From NCBI GenBank assembly GCA_023391695.1, contig JAEWAK010000031.1, positions 170,526-234,525 of the forward strand: 64,000 nucleotides of DNA, in the 5' to 3' direction. A program made the position numbers and the translations under genes. The stretch's first letter is position 1. The number at the start of each line of letters is the position of its first letter. The DNA is from Bacillota bacterium. Its GTDB lineage: Bacteria; Bacillota; Clostridia; Lachnospirales; Lachnospiraceae. Positions 7,883 through 14,774 of the stretch are shown in pieces. The notes below the pieces were generated by a model. It was not told the origin of the DNA, did no database searches, and saw nothing but the letters and a program-made list of their open reading frames with translations.

Positions 7883-9355
7883 TTACTCCAATGTAAAATG
7901 CAGGATACTGCAGGGAGGGATAACAAAACCCAAACTGCCTTCCCCTGCCTTAAATTCCGTAAACGCTTCCGTATGTACCACATCAGGATCCTCAAAGGTA
8001 TTATGAGCTCCCATGGTATTGGTAAGGATTTCTGCTTTTACCGAATGAAGCTTTTTATCTACCAGGACACTGTTAATCTCATAGGCATCCGTGACGGATA
8101 AGTTATTTATGGTCAGGTTTATCCTGCCTTCCCCGTCTATTGAAGCAGATTCGGAAAGATTCGGAAGTTTAAATCCATCTACGCCAATCTCTTCGGTTTC
8201 CAGGTAACTGTCAACCAGAGTTGCATCCTGATGGCACCGATACATTTTAAATACATGATAAGTAGGCGTCAGCAGCATCTTCTCCCCTTCCGTCAAAATA
8301 ACGGACTGTAATACATTGATCAGCTGGGCTATGTTGGCAATCCGGACCCGGTCACTGTGTTTATTGAAGATGTTTAAAGTGATTCCGGCTACCAGCGCAT
8401 CCCTCATGGTATTCTGCTGATATAAAAAGCCAGGATTCGTACCCGGTTCCACATTAAACCAGCAGCCCCATTCATCCACCGCAAGGGCAATCCGTTTATC
8501 CGGGTCATACTTATCCATGATCTTAGCATGTCTGGTTACCAGCTCTTCCATATGAAGGGCGTGTTTTAAGGTTTTATACCAGCCTTTCTCATCAAAAACC
8601 GTTGCGGAGCCCTTGTCTTCCCATTTATTTTCAATCGTATAGTAATGCAGGGAAAGGGCATCCATATAGGGATGTGCCATTCTCATGACCGTATCGCACC
8701 ATTCATAATTATTATCATTGGGGCCGCAGGCTATTTTCAAGAGGCGGTTATCTCCGTAATTTCTGCAATAGGTCTGATACCTCCGGTATTCGTTGGCATA
8801 ATACTCCGGTGTCATGTTGCCGCCGCAGCCCCAGTTTTCATTCCCTACTCCAAAGAATTTTACCTTCCAGGGTTCTTTCCTTCCGTTTTTAGCCCGCAAA
8901 TCAGCCATGGGGGATACGCCGTCAAAGGTCATATATTCTATCCACTCGGACATTTCCTGTACCGTGCCGCTTCCCAGATTTCCGTTTACATAGGGTTCAC
9001 AGCCGATCTGGCCACACAGTTCCATAAACTCATGGGTGCCAAAACTGTTGTCTTCAAGCACTCCGCCCCAATGGGTGTTAATCATCCTCTTACGGTTCTC
9101 CCTGGGTCCTATGCCATCCTTCCAGTGGTACTCGTCCGCAAAACAGCCTCCCGGCCACCGCAGTAACGGAAGCTTCATTTCCTTTAGCGCTTCTACCACG
9201 TCCGTCCTCATTCCGTTTTTGTTGGGAATTTTAGAATTTTCACCAACATATAGTCCTTCATAAATGCATCTCCCCAAATGCTCGGAAAAATGCCCGTAGA
9301 TTTCTTTATGAATCCTGGATTTTTGATTGCCTGCATGAATTACTAATTTACCCAT
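7883..9355 (-). CDS. Alpha-N-arabinofuranosidase, GH51
   Basis: Releases terminal L-arabinose from arabinoxylan and arabinan side chains. The 490 residues match GH51 throughout: LLRWPGGCFADEYHWKDGIG near residue 65, the acid/base in FGVGNENWG (Glu173), and the nucleophile in AVDEWGCWF (Glu295). A C-terminal beta domain runs from about residue 370. There is no signal peptide, so it acts on oligosaccharides imported into the cell. It has its own promoter and operator-like repeats upstream (9422-9478). The downstream gene (9611) is a separate esterase on the same strand, and the two probably serve the same substrate. Confidence 0.95.
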   Translation of the reverse strand: MGKLVIHAGNQKSRIHKEIYGHFSEHLGRCIYEGLYVGENSKIPNKNGMRTDVVEALKEMKLPLLRWPGGCFADEYHWKDGIGPRENRKRMINTHWGGVLEDNSFGTHEFMELCGQIGCEPYVNGNLGSGTVQEMSEWIEYMTFDGVSPMADLRAKNGRKEPWKVKFFGVGNENWGCGGNMTPEYYANEYRRYQTYCRNYGDNRLLKIACGPNDNNYEWCDTVMRMAHPYMDALSLHYYTIENKWEDKGSATVFDEKGWYKTLKHALHMEELVTRHAKIMDKYDPDKRIALAVDEWGCWFNVEPGTNPGFLYQQNTMRDALVAGITLNIFNKHSDRVRIANIAQLINVLQSVILTEGEKMLLTPTYHVFKMYRCHQDATLVDSYLETEEIGVDGFKLPNLSESASIDGEGRINLTINNLSVTDAYEINSVLVDKKLHSVKAEILTNTMGAHNTFEDPDVVHTEAFTEFKAGEGSLGFVIPPCSILHFTLE

Positions 9356-9376
9356 ACCATTCCTCCGTCTTTTTAT

Positions 9377-9392
9377 TTTAGATATATCTAAA
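9377..9392. promoter_or_regulatory. Perfect 16-bp palindrome in the arabinofuranosidase leader
   Basis: TTTAGATATATCTAAA is its own reverse complement. It lies between the -10 box and the start codon at 9355, a typical place for a repressor operator. The binding protein is unknown. Confidence 0.5.
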
Positions 9393-9421
9393 TTAATTTA
9401 TATATCCATAAATTTACTATC

Positions 9422-9450
9422 ATTCTACTATATTGACCCGGTCTTGTCAA
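9422..9450 (-). promoter_or_regulatory. Sigma-A promoter of the GH51 gene
   Basis: On the minus strand TTGACA (9445-9450) and TAGAAT (9422-9427) lie 17 bases apart. An inverted repeat TTGAC/GTCAA (9433-9450) overlaps the -35 and spacer. Confidence 0.75.
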
Positions 9451-9478
9451 TGTAGTATCATTATCTGCCATGTAGTAT
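9450..9478. promoter_or_regulatory. Direct repeats upstream of the GH51 promoter
   Basis: ATGTAGTAT occurs at 9450-9458 and 9470-9478, exactly 20 bases (two helical turns) apart, directly upstream of the -35 box. This is the arrangement used by AraC-type activators. No AraC gene is adjacent, so the binding protein is inferred only. Confidence 0.45.
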
Positions 9479-9567
9479 ATGATAATGAATAGAGCACCTG
9501 TCAAAGCTTATGACATGGTTATTAAGCTGAGGATAGCTGTGTAAAATGCTATGAGTATAAAGCATAG

Positions 9568-9590
9568 CGGAATGCGAATATCCGTTTTGA
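9568..9590 (-). repeat. Second copy of the short GCGGATATTC-type hairpin repeat
   Basis: The plus strand reads CGGAATGCGAATATCCGTTTTGA, nearly the same as 7777-7799. Again it lies just downstream of a minus-strand gene (esterase stop at 9611). Immediately before it, GCTATG/CATAGC arms form another small hairpin. Confidence 0.5.
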
Positions 9591-9610
9591 AGCTGCTTAT
9601 GGCTTAAAAA

Positions 9611-10435
9611 TCAATCGTAAATAAACCGAATGGCCTTCTCAATCCAGTCGGAAGTAACATGATTATCCCCGTATTTCCGATCCCCGTATACCATGTGGCT
9701 GCCCAAAGAAAGGCCATGTCCGCCCCTTCTGTAAATATGCAGTTCCGTAGGGATTTTATGCTCAATCAGAGCGGCGGCAAACAGCATGGAATTCTGCACG
9801 GGTACCGAATTATCTTCATAGGTATGCCAGATAAAAGAGCAGGGAGTATCCGAGGTGACCTGCTTTTCCAGGCTGTTAAAATCAAGCCATTTTTCTGACG
9901 TATTCTCCTCTCCCAGCAGATTGTCAAAAGAACCCCGGTGGGCACATTCACCCGCTGTAATGACCGGATAGGACAGGATTAATTTATTGGGCTTTATTTC
10001 TTCCGTGCTGATGCCCAATAAGCCCTGTATATAAGAATTATTCCAATGGACCCCGGCCGAAGCCGCCAGATGTCCGCCAGCTGAAAAGCCGCATACGCTG
10101 ATATTATTTTCATCAATATGATACTCCTTAGCATGGTCCCTTACCTGCTTAACCGAAAGCAGTGCTTCGCATAAAGCATTGGGAAAGCGCACCGGTGCCA
10201 CATGATATTTTAAGACAAAAGCACTGATCCCTTCCGAAATAAACTTCAGGGCAACCGCTTCATTTTCCCGGTCGGAAGTAAAACCGTAACCGCCTCCCGG
10301 CAAAATAATCACGGCAGGATGGAGCCTGCCTGGCTCTATCTCCTTTGAATTGTCCGGAATATATCCGGTAAGGGTTGCAGGTACTTCCGGCTGTGATTCT
10401 AAATTTGTTTTAATTTCCGTTGTAAAATATCTCAT
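9611..10435 (-). CDS. Alpha/beta-hydrolase fold esterase (acetyl-esterase-like)
   Basis: A 274-residue cytoplasmic serine esterase of the lipase/acetyl-xylan-esterase-like group. It shows an oxyanion loop ILPGGGYGF (about 45-52), the nucleophile elbow VCGFSAGGHLAA (Ser118), the acid in WHTYEDNSVP (Asp208) and His240 in RRGGHGLSLG. Together with the neighbouring arabinofuranosidase, it probably removes acetyl or similar ester groups from imported xylan oligosaccharides. The upstream region carries four consecutive hairpins (10449-10566) rather than an obvious promoter. Confidence 0.85.
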   Translation of the reverse strand: MRYFTTEIKTNLESQPEVPATLTGYIPDNSKEIEPGRLHPAVIILPGGGYGFTSDRENEAVALKFISEGISAFVLKYHVAPVRFPNALCEALLSVKQVRDHAKEYHIDENNISVCGFSAGGHLAASAGVHWNNSYIQGLLGISTEEIKPNKLILSYPVITAGECAHRGSFDNLLGEENTSEKWLDFNSLEKQVTSDTPCSFIWHTYEDNSVPVQNSMLFAAALIEHKIPTELHIYRRGGHGLSLGSHMVYGDRKYGDNHVTSDWIEKAIRFIYD

Positions 10436-10448
10436 TTTAACCTCTATT

Positions 10449-10566
10449 CTTGCGCACGTTCTTTGTGCATATCAAGTTTGTGGTGCGCAAGCACAAACTT
10501 GCGGTTGAAAAATTTATTTTTCAACCTAACTCCTATCTGTGCGCTTTGGCGCACGTACAAATCAGG
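10449..10566. repeat. Array of four hairpins including the 39-bp dispersed repeat
   Basis: Four perfect or near-perfect hairpins follow each other: GCGCACG/GTGC near 10452-10470, CAAGTTTGTG/CACAAACTTG (10473-10501), GGTTGAAAAAT/ATTTTTCAACC (10503-10526) and GTGCGC/GCGCAC (10539-10554). The last belongs to a 39-bp sequence (10528-10566) repeated at 35340-35378 with three mismatches. It fills most of the 385-base space between the esterase and fructokinase genes. The remainder, to 10820, is AT-rich and should contain the fructokinase promoter. Confidence 0.7.
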
Positions 10567-10820
10567 TTTTAAGCCTAACATGACTTCCTGCCCACGGAAT
10601 ATACTTTCGTCTCCATAAAATTGCAGCTATAAAAAGTATAGCACCCTATTTTTTATACTTCAAGAAACAGAATGAATTTTTTAGGAAAACGATGATATCT
10701 TATTTTTTGCTAAATTAGTACTATATTTTTTGCGGAACTTGGGTTAAAATAAGAGAAAGTATTTGCCTTTAAAAAAGGCTGCTAAATTAATTACTAGATT
10801 ATTACCTGGAGGTTTATGAC

Positions 10821-11696
10821 ATGTTATTTGGTGCATTAGAAGCCGGCGGTACAAAAATGGTGCTGGCAATCGGTAACGAAAACGGCGAAATTCTTGAACA
10901 GGTTTCCATCCCTACGGAAACTCCTTCCATTACCATTCCCAAAATTATAGATTATTTTAAAGGGAAAGAGATTAAGGCCCTGGGAATTGGTTCCTTTGGT
11001 CCCATTGATTTGGATAAAAACTCAAAAACCTATGGCTACATTACTTCCACTCCGAAATTAGCCTGGGCAAATTATGATTTTGTCGGCAATATAAAAAAAT
11101 TCCTGTCCATTCCCATCGGTTTTGATACGGACGTTAACGGTTCCGCCCTTGGGGAAGCTACCTGGGGAAGCACGAAGGGAATCGAATCCAGTATTTACAT
11201 AACCATCGGTACTGGAGTCGGAGTTGGTGTTTACCAAAACGGCAGATTACTTCATGGGATGCTCCATCCGGAAGCCGGACATGTTTTACTCAGCAAACAT
11301 CCGGAGGACCATTTTGAAGGGGCATGCCCTTATCATCCCAATTGTCTGGAAGGCCTGGCATCCGGCCCTTCCATCGAAAAGCGTTGGGGCAAAAAAGCCG
11401 TTGAATTAAAAGACAGTCCTGAAGTGTGGGAACTGGAAGCTTATTATATCGCACAGGCACTGGCAGGCTATATCCTGACCCTTTCCCCCCACCGGATCGT
11501 ATTGGGCGGCGGTGTCATGCATCAGGAACAGCTTTTCCCTATGATACGCAGCAAGGTGACCGAATTATTAAACGGCTATGTAAGAACTCCCCAGATAAGC
11601 GATATGGACAATTATATTGTTCCTGCTGCCCTTAAAGATAATCAGGGCATTATGGGCTGCATCCAACTGGCTAAAATGGAATTGGAAAACCAATAA
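10821..11696 (+). CDS. scrK: Fructokinase, ROK family
   Basis: Phosphorylates fructose to fructose 6-phosphate with ATP. The 291 residues show the ROK ATP-binding start GALEAGGTKMVLAIG, the catalytic Asp in FDTDVNGSALGEATWG, YITIGTGVGVGVY, and a His/Cys zinc site HFEGACPYHPNCLEG characteristic of ScrK/GmuE fructokinases. There is no N-terminal helix-turn-helix, so it is an enzyme and not a repressor. An optimal GGAGGT site precedes the ATG. It is monocistronic, ending in the hairpin element at 11769-11846 that carries a T-run. Confidence 0.92.
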   Translation: MLFGALEAGGTKMVLAIGNENGEILEQVSIPTETPSITIPKIIDYFKGKEIKALGIGSFGPIDLDKNSKTYGYITSTPKLAWANYDFVGNIKKFLSIPIGFDTDVNGSALGEATWGSTKGIESSIYITIGTGVGVGVYQNGRLLHGMLHPEAGHVLLSKHPEDHFEGACPYHPNCLEGLASGPSIEKRWGKKAVELKDSPEVWELEAYYIAQALAGYILTLSPHRIVLGGGVMHQEQLFPMIRSKVTELLNGYVRTPQISDMDNYIVPAALKDNQGIMGCIQLAKMELENQ

Positions 11697-11768
11697 TTTT
11701 TCCCGGGAATTACCCTGCATACCGAACTGATCTAGTTTAATTTACCGTAATTTCCTATTGGAGAATTA

Positions 11769-11846
11769 AGAGCCTGGCAAGCCAGGCTCTGGCGCTGACG
11801 CGCTGTCACTTCGGTGACAATCCCTCTGGCGCGTCATGCGTTTTTT
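11769..11846 (+). repeat. Double-hairpin dispersed repeat, copy A (acts as terminator)
   Basis: First hairpin: AGAGCCTGGC / GCCAGGCTCT (11769-11790). Second: outer arms TGACGCGC (11796-11803) and GCGCGTCA (11829-11836), with an inner TGTCAC-TTCG-GTGACA stem-loop. TTTTTTATTTT follows, so this copy can terminate the fructokinase transcript. A homologous copy lies at 38802-38896, with compensating changes in the first stem. Confidence 0.8.
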
Positions 11847-12052
11847 ATTTTGCTTATCACGCAGTAATCCGCTTTTAATCCTTCAAAAATCTTTTTTAAT
11901 ATATCAGCCTGGTTCCAGCCTGTAATTTCCGGCTCTATTATAATCCCACTTAAGACTATACAGTCACCACGTTCCTGCGGTATGAAATAGTTACTTCTAT
12001 TTTTTCTTAAGAAGTGTTTATATTTTCTCCGATAATCATATAATACTTTCAT
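11834..12052 (-). CDS. Small hypothetical protein
   Basis: An open frame of 72 residues (MKVLYDYRRKYKHFLRKN ... ADYCVISKIKNA) from an ATG at 12052, with AAGGA about 13 bases upstream. Extension to a TTG at 12082 is possible but has no site. It is basic at the N-terminus and mixed afterwards, and no family is recognised. Its stop codon lies inside the repeat at 11769-11846, and the 168-bp repeat begins 39 bases before its start, so it is wedged between two repeat elements. It could equally be a remnant. Confidence 0.35.
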   Translation of the reverse strand: MKVLYDYRRKYKHFLRKNRSNYFIPQERGDCIVLSGIIIEPEITGWNQADILKKIFEGLKADYCVISKIKNA

Positions 12053-12090
12053 TATCTGACGGCATCCTTTTTCACCGAACAAATCAAGTC

Positions 12091-12258
12091 AAAGCGGATA
12101 TTCCAGGTCCGCTACGCTATTTGCTCATAACCTTATACCTGCTGCGCAGGTATTTCAGTCGGAGCATGAACTCAGCATGAACTCCGGCTGAAAAGTTAAG
12201 TCCCTAATCCACCGCTTACACTCCGCTAAGAAGCGGATGACTTACTTATAAGGTTAAA
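12091..12258 (+). repeat. 168-bp dispersed structured element, copy 1
   Basis: Runs from AAAGCGGATATTCC to TAAGGTTAAA and matches 30622-30789 at about 158 of 168 positions with no gaps. Successive hairpins are visible: AGCGGA/TCCGCT, ATACCTGC/GCAGGTAT, CAGTCGGAG/CTCCGGCTG and CCGCTT/AAGCGG. TAACCTTATA near 12127 pairs with TATAAGGTTA at the end. There is no open frame inside, so this is a non-coding repeat. Confidence 0.88.
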
Positions 12259-12311
12259 AAATAAGATAATCAGGAATAATGAACCGTATTAGTATTTATA
12301 TGGAGGTATAC

Positions 12312-13943
12312 ATGGAAAGAAAACACAGACGCAATGCAACTAAAATCCTTCTTATCACGTTATTCTGCATTGCTGCCATCGTAATAGGGATATTCAGCTA
12401 CCAGTATTTTTTACCCAAAGTAAAAAAATCCGTTACCCTGGAAGCAGGCAGTGTACTGTTTGATGCAAAGGAATTTTTAATCAACCAAAAGGAAGATGCT
12501 GCTTTCGAAACCGATATTTCCTCCCTGGACCTTAATACGCCGGGGGCTTATCCTGTCCAGATCCGGACAGGAGGTAAAATATATACGTCTACTTTAACGA
12601 TTGTCGATACCAGTCCTCCTTCTGCTGACGTGGTAAACCAGGCCGCACCGGTAGGGGATGAAATAAAACCGGAAGCCTTTATCTCCAATATAAACGATGC
12701 AACCAGCGTAACAACCGCTTATAAATCCCCGCCCGATTTCAATAAGCCCGGAAAACAATCCCTGACCCTGGTCCTTACCGATACCAGCAGAAACCGGGCA
12801 GAACTGTCCGTTTACCTGACCCTTATAGACATTAAGAAAAAACTGCGGATGGAAGCCGGCTCCCCCATTGCCGATATAAAGGAATTCTTAAATACTGCGG
12901 ATTATAACCTTTCCTATGAAACGGATATCAGTAAATTAAATTTAAATAAACCGGGTGTGTATGATATCAAAATTAAAGCAGATAATAATATCGTTACCTG
13001 CCAACTTGAGGTAATCGATACGACCCCGCCGTCAGCGACGGCGGTGGACCAGGAAATCTGGACCGGTGATACTATTGAAGCAAAAGCATTTGTTAGAGAT
13101 ATATTGGATGTTTCTGCAGTTACCGTAGCTTTTAAAACTCCTCCCGATACCAGGAAAGCCGGCATTTATGATACCGGTATCCTGCTAACGGATACCAGCG
13201 GAAACATAAGTGAAATCACAGCCAGGCTTAAGGTAATAGCTGATACCCAGGCACCCGTTATTGTAGGAGCCATGGATAAAACGGTTTATATCGGTGACAA
13301 GATTTCTTATAAAACAAATGTAACCGTAGCAGATAACAAAGATAAGGAAGTATCCCTGGAAGTAGACAGCAGTGCCGTAAATTTAAGGAAAACGGGCTCT
13401 TACCCGGTTATTTACAGCGCGGCCGATTCAAGCGGCAATAAAGCGGAAAAGACCATTACCGTGACCGTAAAAGAATATGTGATGGACAAAGATTTGCTGG
13501 ATTCTGCAGCCCAAGACATTCTGAATAACATTACCGATTCTTCCATGACACAGCGGGAAAAGGCTTATGCCATCTATAAATGGGTAAAAAGCCATATTTC
13601 CTATACCGGATATTCCGATAAGAGCGACTGGGTAAAGGAAGCCTACAACGGAATAAAAAAAGGCGTGGGTGACTGTTTTACCTACTTTGCGGTATCCAAG
13701 GAATTGCTCACCCTGACGGGGATCGAGAATATGGATATCACCAGGGTCGGAGGCAAAACGAGACACTACTGGAGCCTGGCTGACACGGGCGACGGCTGGT
13801 ACCACTACGATTCCTGCCCCAATGTGGATCATAAGGAATCCTTTATGCTCACGGATTCCGAGCTTAAAGAATTGTCCGACGAACGCGGCAATAACTATTA
13901 CAATTATAATAAGGATTTATATCCGCCCACGCCGGAGGAATAA
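12312..13943 (+). CDS. Membrane-anchored protein with Ig-like repeats and a transglutaminase-like domain
   Basis: Chosen start ATG at 12312 (543 aa), 5 bases after GGAGG. An upstream ATG at 12279 lacks a site. One N-terminal membrane span (about residues 10-30) is followed by roughly four Ig-like domains of about 75-85 residues with recurring DTSPPSA / GDEIKPEAF / SGN...TV motifs, as in cadherin-like adhesins. The C-terminal domain is transglutaminase-like with Cys455 (GVGDCFTYF), His485 (KTRHYWS) and Asp500 (WYHYDSCP), the full triad. It is probably exposed on the cell surface, acting as a protease or cross-linker on peptide substrates. It precedes the Dlt-like cluster on the same strand. 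Confidence 0.82.
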   Translation: MERKHRRNATKILLITLFCIAAIVIGIFSYQYFLPKVKKSVTLEAGSVLFDAKEFLINQKEDAAFETDISSLDLNTPGAYPVQIRTGGKIYTSTLTIVDTSPPSADVVNQAAPVGDEIKPEAFISNINDATSVTTAYKSPPDFNKPGKQSLTLVLTDTSRNRAELSVYLTLIDIKKKLRMEAGSPIADIKEFLNTADYNLSYETDISKLNLNKPGVYDIKIKADNNIVTCQLEVIDTTPPSATAVDQEIWTGDTIEAKAFVRDILDVSAVTVAFKTPPDTRKAGIYDTGILLTDTSGNISEITARLKVIADTQAPVIVGAMDKTVYIGDKISYKTNVTVADNKDKEVSLEVDSSAVNLRKTGSYPVIYSAADSSGNKAEKTITVTVKEYVMDKDLLDSAAQDILNNITDSSMTQREKAYAIYKWVKSHISYTGYSDKSDWVKEAYNGIKKGVGDCFTYFAVSKELLTLTGIENMDITRVGGKTRHYWSLADTGDGWYHYDSCPNVDHKESFMLTDSELKELSDERGNNYYNYNKDLYPPTPEE

Positions 13944-14015
13944 TGGGGTAATAAATACACCGGAAGGCAGCTATTAACCCCATGCAGATTATTAAGCCAA
14001 AGGATACCGGATAGA

Positions 14016-14753
14016 TTGAAAGGAGAATGTTCTACGAAAAAATTAGGAGTTATCGGAGGACTTGGCCCCTTTGCCACAAGTTATTTTTTCGATTTGATTT
14101 TAAAAATGACGGATGCCAAAACCGATCAGGAACACCTGGAAACGGTAATTTATAACTGTCCTTCCATTCCGGACAGGACTGCCCATATCCTTGGCAAGAG
14201 CAGAAACAACCCGGTATTCCCAATGCTTGAAATTGGAAATAAACTGGCTTCCCTGAATATAGACTATATTGCTATCCCCTGTATCACGGCACATTTTTAC
14301 CATTCCCTGCTTTCGCAGAAAATACCGGTTCCGATCATTAACATGATTAAAGAAACAGCCCTGTACTTAAAAAATAACAATGTGGAAATTGCCGGATTAA
14401 TGGCAACGGAAGGAACCGTTTTCAGTAAGATTTTTCAGGATGAATTGCAGTTACACGGTATCCGCCTGATTACTCCGTCCAAAAAGGGCCAGGAAGTTAT
14501 AAATAAATTAATTTATGAAAATATCAAAGCCGGCTGTCCCTATGAGCCGGACCGGTTTTACAGCGTGTCCGAAGAACTTAAAAAACACGGGTGCCAGGTC
14601 ATCTTAATCGGATGCACCGAACTGTCCATTATCAAACGGGACTATCCCCTTGGCCCAGGGTTTCTGGATGCCATGGAAGTGCTGGCCGCACAGTCCATTC
14701 TTTTATGCAATGTGAAATTAAAAAATGAATTCCATTGTTTAATAACAAAATAG
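14016..14753 (+). CDS. Aspartate/glutamate racemase family protein, start codon apparently ACG
   Basis: Two-Cys racemase of the Asp/Glu/hydantoin superfamily. The protein has KKLGVIGGLGPFATSYFF at the start, the first catalytic Cys in YIAIPCITAHFYHS, and the second in VILIGCTELSII. The nearest legal start is TTG at 14016, which lies before the Shine-Dalgarno AAAGGAG (14019-14025). The codon where the family starts (MKKLGVIGG) is ACG at 14034-14036, 8 bases after AGGAG, as if an ATG had mutated. The gene may be poorly translated or use ACG. It ends directly before the DltA-like gene (TAG immediately followed by ATG), so it is in the same operon and could supply a D-amino acid. Confidence 0.8.
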   Translation: MKGECSTKKLGVIGGLGPFATSYFFDLILKMTDAKTDQEHLETVIYNCPSIPDRTAHILGKSRNNPVFPMLEIGNKLASLNIDYIAIPCITAHFYHSLLSQKIPVPIINMIKETALYLKNNNVEIAGLMATEGTVFSKIFQDELQLHGIRLITPSKKGQEVINKLIYENIKAGCPYEPDRFYSVSEELKKHGCQVILIGCTELSIIKRDYPLGPGFLDAMEVLAAQSILLCNVKLKNEFHCLITK

Positions 14754-14774
14754 ATGGGGAGGGAAGGAGTAGAA

